27,505 nt of DNA from assembly GCA_035478775.1 (NCBI GenBank), contig DATIJG010000015.1, forward strand, positions 1-27,505. Reading direction: 5' to 3'. The first letter of the stretch is position 1. Every line of letters starts with the position of its first letter. Below, piece after piece: positions 21,459 to 27,505 of this stretch. The translations under genes were made by a program, and so were the position numbers. Source of the DNA: CAMLQK01 sp035478775. Its GTDB lineage: Bacteria; Patescibacteriota; Saccharimonadia; Saccharimonadales; UBA4665. The notes below the pieces were generated by a model that was not told the DNA's origin, did no database searches, and worked only from the letters and a program-made list of their open reading frames with translations.

Positions 21459-21487
21459 AAAAAAGCCCTACGAATTGATCGTAAGGC
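21459..21487 (-). terminator. Terminator of tmRNA
   Basis: GCCTTACG (21480-21487) pairs with CGTAGGGC (21465-21472) on the minus strand with one G-T pair, then TTTTTTG. It begins 6 nt after the CCA end of tmRNA. Confidence 0.85.
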
Positions 21488-21492
21488 CCTTA

Positions 21493-21898
21493 TGGTGGAG
21501 CTGGCGGGTACCGCCCCCGCGTCCGCTAGTTTATCTTGGTTAGTCTTCTACAGGCATAGTCCGTTTAAAATATCTTGGTTACAGCGCATAAAAACGAACA
21601 AATTACGCTATAACCAAAGCCCTGGGCTTAGCATGCGGCTCGGGCGGTGCCGCACGAGCGTCCGTGAGAATATAAAACGTCTTTCAGTTACACGGAATCA
21701 CATCAGACGTTGCTACCCAAAAATTAGGCAGCTAGCGCAAAGTTGTCAACGCGCAATGACTCACGAAGAGCCAAGGCTTTGTCAACAGCAGAGCTGAAAG
21801 TTGTTTTTGCAACTATTGTGTTTTGCCGTATAACGCTCAGCAAGCGACCTGCAGACATAACCGATAAAGTTCTGGCGTCGAGCTTAAAATTCAGCCCC
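21493..21898 (-). ncRNA. ssrA: tmRNA (transfer-messenger RNA)
   Basis: This ~406-nt RNA rescues stalled ribosomes and tags the nascent peptide. The 5' end GGGGCTG pairs with CAGCTCC before A and an encoded CCA (21493-21495). The third pair is G-U, the alanyl-tRNA synthetase identity pair. The tag frame runs 21810-21724: resume codon GCA after AATAGTT, then AKTTFSSAVDKAL..., ending DNFALAA and TAA. It has 28 codons, longer than the ~10 residues of E. coli. GC-rich stretches after the tag (CTCGTGCGG...CCGCATGC) fit pseudoknots. The T-arm stem GCGGG/CCCGC encloses GGCGGTA rather than the usual TTCrAnn loop. An extended -10 TGATATAAT lies at 21909-21917. No protein-coding frame here is convincing. 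Confidence 0.95.
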
Positions 21899-21908
21899 AC
21901 ATACCCTT

Positions 21909-21917
21909 ATTATATCA
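21909..21917 (-). promoter_or_regulatory. Extended -10 promoter of tmRNA
   Basis: TGATATAAT on the minus strand, with predicted start about 4 nt before the mature 5' end. No strong -35 box is visible. Confidence 0.65.
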
Positions 21918-22002
21918 TAAAACGCAAGCGTTAAGAGATTATTTAAGCAATAGCTTTTCTGGGCCGCACCGCTACAGACGCATAGCCCATTTTCGGTCTA
22001 GG

Positions 22003-22815
22003 CTACCCGCGCCAAACGACATACAAATTATGCCATTCGGCGAGGCTCAGGTTTTGGGCGCGGGTGCCAGGGTTTATACCGGCGTTTTCAAGTAACTGCG
22101 CAGCCGCTTCGCGCGGAATTTGCAAGCCTGCGCCGAGCGAATTGAGCAATGTTTTGCGGCGCTGCGCAAAGCCGGCTTTTACGACTCTGAAAAATAATTT
22201 GGTATCGATGTTTTCAAACAGTGGTGCAGTACGCATCGTAAGTTGCAAGATTTGCGAATCCACTTTTGGCGGCGGTGTAAATAATTCGGCCGGAACGATC
22301 GAGCCCAGGCTGGTTTCGCAGTAAAATTGCGCGCTGACGCTAAGCAGCGACATATCGCCAGGTTTGGCACACACCCGCTGGGCAACTTCTTTTTGAATGA
22401 GCAGCGTCGCCTTGCTAAACGGGTTTTGACTTTCACACAACACTCGGATAAGCTTGCTCGTCAAATAATACGGAATATTGGCTACCACTTTATACCCGGC
22501 GGGCAAGGTGTTGAGGTTAAATTGCAAAATGTCTTGCTGCACCACACGCAAGTTTTTAGCGGGAACACGCGTGGGCAGCCCTCGGGCTAAATCGGCATCA
22601 AATTCCACCGCCACAACTTGCTCGGCAGCTTTCACGAGCAGCTGGGTAAGCGCGCCGGGGCCGGGGCCAATTTCGAGCACCGTATCTTGCGGACTTATGT
22701 CGGCACCGGTCAGCATGGCCTGCAAACTACTTGGGTCATTCAGCCAATGTTGGCCTAGCGCTTTGTTCGTCAGCGGTTGGGATTTTGCTTTTTGCGATGC
22801 AAAGGAATCAGACAT
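22003..22815 (-). CDS. rsmA: 16S rRNA (adenine1518/1519-N6)-dimethyltransferase
   Basis: This 270-residue enzyme dimethylates two adjacent adenines near the 3' end of 16S rRNA, a late small-subunit assembly step. Signatures are the N-terminal KALGQHWLNDP, motif I LEIGPGPGALT near 48-58, VEFDADLA, the catalytic motif IV NIPYYLTS, and the C-terminal AGFAQRRKTLLNSL typical of KsgA/RsmA. The length is normal. ATG 22815 has no good ribosome site. An extended -10 TGTTAAAAT (22822-22830) ends 6 nt upstream, suggesting a leaderless transcript, and it also follows the Rpf-like gene by 40 nt and may be read from there. The yabE/rpf-ksgA order is shared with Firmicutes and Actinobacteria. Confidence 0.97.
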   Translation of the reverse strand: MSDSFASQKAKSQPLTNKALGQHWLNDPSSLQAMLTGADISPQDTVLEIGPGPGALTQLLVKAAEQVVAVEFDADLARGLPTRVPAKNLRVVQQDILQFNLNTLPAGYKVVANIPYYLTSKLIRVLCESQNPFSKATLLIQKEVAQRVCAKPGDMSLLSVSAQFYCETSLGSIVPAELFTPPPKVDSQILQLTMRTAPLFENIDTKLFFRVVKAGFAQRRKTLLNSLGAGLQIPREAAAQLLENAGINPGTRAQNLSLAEWHNLYVVWRG

Positions 22816-22821
22816 ATCTCT

Positions 22822-22830
22822 ATTTTAACA
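22822..22830 (-). promoter_or_regulatory. Extended -10 element before rsmA
   Basis: TGTTAAAAT on the minus strand, exactly 6 nt before the ATG, so transcription would start at the A of the start codon. Confidence 0.5.
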
Positions 22831-22855
22831 GATCGGCATGTGGTTAGTTTCGGTT

Positions 22856-24148
22856 TTACCAGTTATGGTTGGCCTGCCAGTGGTTGTACGCCGCGCCCCA
22901 GCTGCCATAGCGCGTCACGGCGTAGCTGGTCGCCCATTTCAATTGCGTGACGGCGCTCACTTGCCAGTCACCCCCAAAGGGCGCCATTTTACTGCCGGGC
23001 GTTGCCTGCCCCAGCCCGTACCCCAAGTACGACGGCATTGAGTCAGGCGGATATGCCGGGCACGCGCCCGGATTGCCCTGCAATTTGGTCGGGCACCAAC
23101 CCGATTCATGACTCACAATGTAGTCTACGTATGCATAGTCGCCAGAACTAATACCTGCCAGCGCCATCACCGCTTGCTTATCGCTCGGAATTTGCACGGC
23201 CTTACCTTTAGCTATAATTTGTGTCACCGGCTGCACCGTAGTCACCTGTTGTATTACGTGGCGGCCAACTTCTTGCCCGTTTTGCAAGTCAACTTCGTAG
23301 GTAATCACTTGCTTGCCCGGCGAGCCTTGCTGACGCACCACCGTCGTACCGAAAGTCAACGAGTCGTCTTCTATCGTTTGCACCGGCATCGGAATATCCT
23401 GCTCGACACTTTGAATCTGTTTGCCTTTATGGATAACAAACACTTGGCTGTTGGCAACTAGCGGCGTATCGGCACTGGGCTGCACGCTGTCGCCATCATG
23501 CAGCGTAATTTTCTGGCTCTTAAGCAAATCACCCACCGTTGTGGCGTGGGTACGAATAACCAGCGCTGTGCCGTACAAGTTCACATTTACGGGGGTGGCA
23601 CGGTTAATAACCACTCGTTCACCAATAGAGCTATCTGTTAAGAAATTTTGAGTCGGTTCTAGCGTTAAATTATCTTCGGGGTACACGTTCACGCCAGCCT
23701 GCTTGACAATGCTACGGGCAGTCGCGGCGGCACTGTACGAATAGGTGACGCTATTGCCGTCGATGACCGTTACCGGCACCGCTCGGTACACGTTAACGTG
23801 GAAGTTATCCTGCACGATTGCCGTCTCTTTACCCGGTTCCACAACATCGCCCTGGTTAAGCGTAATATGCAGGCGTTTGAGCAAATCACCCACGGTATTG
23901 GCGCTGGTCGGCACCGTTTGGCGCTGGCCATCATGGTCGATAATTACGATGTTACTGGCGCTTGGCTTGAACTTTGCTTTGCCGCCAGTGGCCACGGCAA
24001 ACGCGGTAGCAGCAACAGCCAGCAAAATAATAAACGTCAGTGCTGGCACCGAAAACAGCGGACGCTTCACCACCCGTTTAACGGTTCGGATATGCCGCCG
24101 CCCGGCGAGCGTGTATTTTCGTTTAAGGTTTTTGAGCTTTTTAGGCAT
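22856..24148 (-). CDS. Rpf/YabE-like protein: DUF348 repeats, G5 domain, lytic transglycosylase-like domain
   Basis: This 430-residue surface muralytic protein has a basic N-terminus and a membrane helix or uncleaved signal at about 31-54 (PLFSVPALTFIILLAVAATAFAVAT). DUF348-like repeats begin near 66, 125 and 188 (each with TVGDLL or ARSIVKQ followed by a D-x-hxP segment), and a G5 domain spans about 245-315. A C-terminal lysozyme/SLT-like domain is near 335-430, with a candidate catalytic Glu in SHESGW (E348), a probable C352-C363 disulfide, GYGLGQATPGSKM and YGSWGAAYNHW. It should cleave or remodel peptidoglycan during growth, division or host contact. It sits directly upstream of rsmA. A TGGTACAAT extended -10 (24225-24233) gives a leader of about 70 nt; no clear ribosome site is seen. 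Confidence 0.93.
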   Translation of the reverse strand: MPKKLKNLKRKYTLAGRRHIRTVKRVVKRPLFSVPALTFIILLAVAATAFAVATGGKAKFKPSASNIVIIDHDGQRQTVPTSANTVGDLLKRLHITLNQGDVVEPGKETAIVQDNFHVNVYRAVPVTVIDGNSVTYSYSAAATARSIVKQAGVNVYPEDNLTLEPTQNFLTDSSIGERVVINRATPVNVNLYGTALVIRTHATTVGDLLKSQKITLHDGDSVQPSADTPLVANSQVFVIHKGKQIQSVEQDIPMPVQTIEDDSLTFGTTVVRQQGSPGKQVITYEVDLQNGQEVGRHVIQQVTTVQPVTQIIAKGKAVQIPSDKQAVMALAGISSGDYAYVDYIVSHESGWCPTKLQGNPGACPAYPPDSMPSYLGYGLGQATPGSKMAPFGGDWQVSAVTQLKWATSYAVTRYGSWGAAYNHWQANHNW

Positions 24149-24224
24149 AATGTATGGCCTTGCCGATGTCGAGCAATATTTTAGGAAAACGCTGAAGAAT
24201 GCCGACTATTTCAGGGCACTTATA

Positions 24225-24233
24225 ATTGTACCA
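24225..24233 (-). promoter_or_regulatory. Extended -10 promoter of the Rpf-like gene
   Basis: TGGTACAAT on the minus strand, at the 5' edge of the 88-nt gap after the Nudix gene; it shares TGnTACAAT with three other promoters in the window. Confidence 0.5.
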
Positions 24234-24236
24234 AAT

Positions 24237-24701
24237 TTACTGGTGCAGCCAAGCTTTGAGCACTTGTTGTACGTCGGGTGCAATGTCTTTTTGGCCGAGT
24301 AGCCCAGTGGGCGTAAACCACTGTGCCCGTGAAATTTCGTGCGCCTGAATTTTAAGTGTTGGCGCCTTGGAAAGCTCGGCGATAAAAGCATGGTAGCTAA
24401 AATGCAAACCGTACGCCTGATATTTGAAATGGCCTATGTGCCGAAGCTGCACAGCTTTTAATTGGACGCCCGTCTCTTCATGTAATTCGCGCAAAGCACC
24501 TGGCACAATCGGTTCATTTTTGTGCAGGCCACCGCCAGGTAGCGACCATTTGCTATCGCTCACCCAGTTTTTAGTAGCTAAAATTTTGCCCTCATGCACC
24601 AAAACAACGCGCGTCCGTTCGCGGCCGTTTAGGTACGCATAAAACACCGGCCAAGCCAAAAAAAAGGTTATTTTGCCGAGTTTTTCTAACATACTACGCA
24701 T
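24237..24701 (-). CDS. Nudix hydrolase
   Basis: This 154-residue protein hydrolyses a nucleoside diphosphate linked to another moiety. The Nudix box fits the consensus exactly: GGLHKNEPIVPGALRELHEE then TGV, with metal-binding glutamates in REXXEE. An N-terminal hydrophobic stretch (ITFFLAWPVFYAYL, about 11-24) could attach it to the membrane or be part of the fold. The substrate is unknown: NTP sanitation, dinucleotides or sugar nucleotides. Its ATG overlaps the pcrA stop by one base (TAATG), so it is translationally coupled to pcrA and may serve DNA repair by cleaning damaged nucleotides; that link is inferred. ATG 24692 is an alternative start. Confidence 0.92.
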   Translation of the reverse strand: MRSMLEKLGKITFFLAWPVFYAYLNGRERTRVVLVHEGKILATKNWVSDSKWSLPGGGLHKNEPIVPGALRELHEETGVQLKAVQLRHIGHFKYQAYGLHFSYHAFIAELSKAPTLKIQAHEISRAQWFTPTGLLGQKDIAPDVQQVLKAWLHQ

Positions 24702-26944
24702 TATTGCTCTATCTTTTCGATGGGTGCAAAGCCAATATTCAACTTCTTTGCGCCCTTGCCTTTAAAGTAGATTGTAGCATTGTCGCCGTCGAGTTCCATA
24801 ATAATGCCGTCGCCAAACAGTTTGTGGCGCACGTGGTCGCCTTCGGCTACATCGGGCACATAACGCGGTTCGCCATTGTCTATTGGCTGGTTTTCGCTGT
24901 CATGAGTTTGGTTTATCGGGCCGAAGTTACTATCAAAACTCTGGCCGAAACCACTGAATGCACCGCCGTAAGCATCGGTGCTGGCCGGTTTAAAGTCGGC
25001 GTCGATCTCACTTAAGAAACGTGATGGCGGATTGTGTTGCACACCGCCGTACAACATGCGGCTTACGGTGTAAATCATGTACAATTCTTCACGGGCGCGC
25101 GTCATGCCAACGTAACAAAGCCGGCGTTCTTCTTCCATTTCAAATTGGTCATATAGCGCCCGGCTGTGCGGAAATACCGTTTCTTCTAAGCCCACCATAA
25201 ATACTACCGGGAATTCCAACCCTTTAGCGGCGTGCAGCGTCATAAGCGTGACCGCGTTGCCATTGAAGTCGGCCTGGTCAACATCACTTACCAGACTGAC
25301 TTCTTCTAAAAAGGTGTCTAGCCCTTCGTCTTGGTAATTTTGGGCGACGGTGATAAGTTCTTTCACGTTTTCCACTTTTGATTCACCGGCGGGCGTGCCG
25401 TCATTGACGTAGTTTAAGTAGTCGAGGCGACGCACTAAACTATCTAAAATGCCGGATGGCGGCGTTTCGTTTTCAAAAAGCTCACGGAAGCTGGCCAATA
25501 TGTCGCCCAGGTCACTAATGCCTTTTATGGCGCGGTCAGTTAAGCGCTCACATTCGCCGACTTGAGTTAACGCATCGAACAACGTCATCTTGTTGGCTTG
25601 CTTCCAGGTAAAGAAGTTTTCGACCGATTTTACACCCACGCCGCGTGCCGGAGTGTTAACAATTCGCATGAAGCTGGCGCGGTCTTCGGGCTGGTAAATT
25701 AAACGCACGTAGGCCATAAGGTCTTTTATTTCTTTGCGGTCGTAAAAGCGTTGGCCGCCGACGATGCGGTACGGGATGCCATAATGGATGAAAGTTTCCT
25801 CGACCGAGCGGCTTTGTGAGTTAGTGCGGTACAAGATAGCGAATTCGTTGTACTTGCGCTTGCCAGCGTCAATTGCCGAGCGCACGCGGCGCACAATTGC
25901 TTCGCCCTCGGCACGTTCGTTGGCCACTTGCAGCATTTGCACCGGCAAACCGGCACCGCTGTCGGTCCACAGTTTTTTGTCACTGCGCTGTTGGTTTTTG
26001 GTAATGACGGTGTGGGCGGCATCCAAAATAGATTTCGTACTGCGGTAGTTTTGTTCTAACTTAATAACAGTGGCATTGGGGTAATCTTTTTCGAAGTTCA
26101 AAATGTTGCGGAAATCGGCGCCGCGCCAGCTGTAAATACTTTGCCAGTCATCACCCACCACCGCGATGTTTTTGTTTTCGTTGGTCAGCATTTGTACCAA
26201 TTTGTACTGCGCAGCGTTAGTGTCTTGGTATTCGTCGATCATGATGTATTTAAAACGGCGCTGCCATTTTTCGCGCACCTCGGTTTGGTATTTGAGCATG
26301 TTTACAGTGCGGCCGATGAGGTCGTCAAAGTCGAGCGCGGCGGCGTCGGTAAGCGCTCGTTCGTACATCGGGTACGCTTTGGCGGCGGCGCGTTCAGCCG
26401 GGCTGCTGCCCATACCTTCAAATTCGTCGGGCGATTGCAGGTCGTTTTTGGCGTTGCTAATCATGCCGGCAATCAGCTTTGGCGGAAAGGCTTTTTCATC
26501 GATCATCATCTCTTTGCAGACTTGCTTAATGGCTGCCATGCGGTCAGATTCATCCCAAATAACGAAGCTTTTGGGTATGCCAATACTCTCGCCGTCTTGC
26601 CGCAAAATACGCACGCAAATGGAATGGAAGGTGCCCATGTACGGCATAAAACTGCGGTTGTCGGGGTCTTCGCTTAATAATACCGCCACACGTTCACGCA
26701 TTTCGCGCGCCGCTTTGTTGGTAAATGTCACCGCCAAAATGTTGTACGCCGATGCCCGGCGCGTAGAAATAAGGTAAGCGATGCGGTGAGTAAGCGTTTT
26801 GGTTTTGCCCGACCCGGCTCCGGCCTGAATAAGCAACGGCCCTTCGGTCGTTTCAACAGCACGGCGCTGCTCGGCGTTAAGCCCGCGCACAAGTTCGCTG
26901 GGCGCGTCTACATTTGGCTCTTCATTAGCCCAGGGGTCGAACAT
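24701..26944 (-). CDS. pcrA: UvrD/PcrA-type superfamily 1 DNA helicase
   Basis: This ATP-driven 3'-5' DNA helicase acts in repair and replication restart. The SF1A motifs appear in order: Q motif LNAEQRRAV, Walker A AGAGSGKT, VTFTNKAAREM, GTFHSICVRIL, motif II IMIDEYQDTN, VVGDDWQSIYSWRGAD (motif III), LEQNYRST (motif IV), LMTLHAAKGLEFPVVFMVGLEE (motif V) and YVGMTRAREEL (motif VI). A C-terminal region (HVRHKLFGDGIIMEL...) matches the Tudor-like tail of PcrA/UvrD that contacts RNA polymerase. About 747 residues. I place the start at ATG 26944, about 5 nt after a GAGG; ATG 26959 lies about 3 nt from the predicted transcription start and 26989 is inside the promoter. The Nudix gene follows with a 1-base overlap. 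Confidence 0.96.
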   Translation of the reverse strand: MFDPWANEEPNVDAPSELVRGLNAEQRRAVETTEGPLLIQAGAGSGKTKTLTHRIAYLISTRRASAYNILAVTFTNKAAREMRERVAVLLSEDPDNRSFMPYMGTFHSICVRILRQDGESIGIPKSFVIWDESDRMAAIKQVCKEMMIDEKAFPPKLIAGMISNAKNDLQSPDEFEGMGSSPAERAAAKAYPMYERALTDAAALDFDDLIGRTVNMLKYQTEVREKWQRRFKYIMIDEYQDTNAAQYKLVQMLTNENKNIAVVGDDWQSIYSWRGADFRNILNFEKDYPNATVIKLEQNYRSTKSILDAAHTVITKNQQRSDKKLWTDSGAGLPVQMLQVANERAEGEAIVRRVRSAIDAGKRKYNEFAILYRTNSQSRSVEETFIHYGIPYRIVGGQRFYDRKEIKDLMAYVRLIYQPEDRASFMRIVNTPARGVGVKSVENFFTWKQANKMTLFDALTQVGECERLTDRAIKGISDLGDILASFRELFENETPPSGILDSLVRRLDYLNYVNDGTPAGESKVENVKELITVAQNYQDEGLDTFLEEVSLVSDVDQADFNGNAVTLMTLHAAKGLEFPVVFMVGLEETVFPHSRALYDQFEMEEERRLCYVGMTRAREELYMIYTVSRMLYGGVQHNPPSRFLSEIDADFKPASTDAYGGAFSGFGQSFDSNFGPINQTHDSENQPIDNGEPRYVPDVAEGDHVRHKLFGDGIIMELDGDNATIYFKGKGAKKLNIGFAPIEKIEQ

Positions 26945-26968
26945 CGGTTCCTCAACCATAACCTCTAT

Positions 26969-26977
26969 ATTGTAGCA
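26969..26977 (-). promoter_or_regulatory. Extended -10 promoter of pcrA
   Basis: TGCTACAAT on the minus strand, predicted start near 26962. It excludes the upstream start at 26989. Confidence 0.6.
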
Positions 26978-27075
26978 AGAGTTGGCCAAAAAACAGTGGT
27001 GTAATTTTAGCGGATATTCACACCTGGGGGTGTACAGCCTAACTATAAAAGATGCTTTGCAACTCCGGCCCTAGG

Positions 27076-27505
27076 TTAAAAGAAGTGGGTATGTGGCACG
27101 TTCTGCATAGTTATAAAACCACCGTCCAGTAGCACGTCGACGACGACCGCAGCAATAACGAGTAACAATACAATTGCGAATATCCATGCCCCCATATTGC
27201 TTTTGCGAGCCTTACCGCTCGCGACAACCGCGCCGCTTTGGGCGTTCGGAATGTGCCCCATTTCGCTTGCAGTCGGGTAGCCGTTTACGTCATCGTCAGG
27301 TTCCAAATGCGGCAATGGTTTTTGGCTAATAGGCGACACGGTGCTTGTTTGAGATGGTTGGGCGGCGGGCGGCTGCAGGCTGCTCACACCAGTAACAGCG
27401 GCTGGCGGCGACGTCTCTTCATTCGGCAGCGGCTGCGTGTTGCCATTTGCCTTTGCAGCTTCAGGCTGGACAGGTTGGGCTTGCTGCCCGTCTTCAATTT
27501 CGGTT
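27076..27505 (-). CDS. Pro/Gln-rich membrane protein, 5' end cut off by the window
   Basis: The minus-strand frame is open from the window edge to its stop, giving about 143 visible residues, so the GTG at 27387 is probably an internal valine. The visible N-terminal part is Pro/Gln/Ala/Glu-rich and disordered (EDGQQAQPVQPEAAKANGN). After a short Gly/Lys segment it has one strongly hydrophobic helix (MGAWIFAIVLLLVIAAVVVDVLL) and a ~15-residue tail. This suggests a single-pass protein anchored near its C-terminus, with the disordered part probably cytoplasmic. Similar low-complexity single-helix proteins are common in Saccharibacteria; no family or function is recognised. The 86-nt gap before pcrA shows only a weak hairpin (ACACC-TGG-GGTGT). 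Confidence 0.65.
   Translation of the reverse strand, partial: TEIEDGQQAQPVQPEAAKANGNTQPLPNEETSPPAAVTGVSSLQPPAAQPSQTSTVSPISQKPLPHLEPDDDVNGYPTASEMGHIPNAQSGAVVASGKARKSNMGAWIFAIVLLLVIAAVVVDVLLDGGFITMQNVPHTHFF

Noticed and set aside
21360..21797. Plus-strand open frame across tmRNA
   Set aside because: It is antisense to a well-supported tmRNA; the apparent MVELAGTAPASASLS peptide is the antisense of the tRNA-like end.
1..27505. Alternative genetic code with TGA as a sense codon
   Set aside because: The recombinase and the 14725-15288 gene end at TGA in sensible places, and no gene needs read-through.
1..27505. CRISPR array, insertion sequence or rRNA operon
   Set aside because: No regularly spaced short repeats, no transposase frame and no rRNA-like sequence were seen.

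Overview
The window looks like a chromosome segment of a Patescibacteria/CPR bacterium, most likely Candidatus Saccharibacteria (TM7) or a relative. This is inferred from gene content and order: an Rpf/YabE-like G5-domain muralytic protein directly upstream of rsmA (ksgA), a small Gly-rich RRM protein beside a DEAD-box helicase, pcrA coupled to a Nudix gene, many short membrane proteins of unknown function, and compact genes with very short leaders. TGA is used as a stop codon, so the recoded (code 25) CPR lineages are unlikely. Both tRNAs encode their CCA ends.

Region 1 (1-~7.8 kb) is an accessory island that appears visibly AT-richer than the rest. It holds a truncated unknown gene, an AlwI/BstNBI-type restriction-modification operon (Dam-like methylase, second D12-class methylase, endonuclease), a membrane-anchored unknown protein, a small terminase-like HTH protein, a small unknown protein, and a two-gene recombinase unit. 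In that unit a 100-aa resolvase-fold protein without the catalytic serine sits 2 nt upstream of a full-length large serine recombinase. The recombinase frame runs into the antisense strand of tRNA-Gly(GCC) and its terminator, which marks the probable right attachment junction. The island continues off the left edge.

Region 2 (7.8-14.7 kb) has tRNA-Gly, a probably leaderless orphan gene, a roughly 1,310-residue protein (long helical N-terminus fused to a two-Rossmann flavoprotein, with a recent in-frame duplication near its start), a 2H phosphoesterase, a HAD hydrolase, and tRNA-Phe(GAA). An imperfect ~95-bp direct repeat that includes the 3' end of tRNA-Phe brackets the HAD gene.

Region 3 (14.7-21.1 kb) has a two-TM membrane protein, a cytoplasmic GH37 trehalase, an RRM protein with a long 5' leader, a DEAD-box helicase, a PfkB sugar kinase and a class I methyltransferase.

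Region 4 (21.2-27.5 kb) has a methyltransferase fragment, a tmRNA (ssrA) with an unusually long 28-codon tag and a non-canonical T-loop, rsmA, the Rpf-like protein, a Nudix hydrolase, pcrA, and a truncated Pro/Gln-rich membrane protein. An extended -10 motif (TGnTACAAT) recurs before four genes, and in three genes the -10 hexamer lies exactly 6 nt before ATG, which points to leaderless transcripts.
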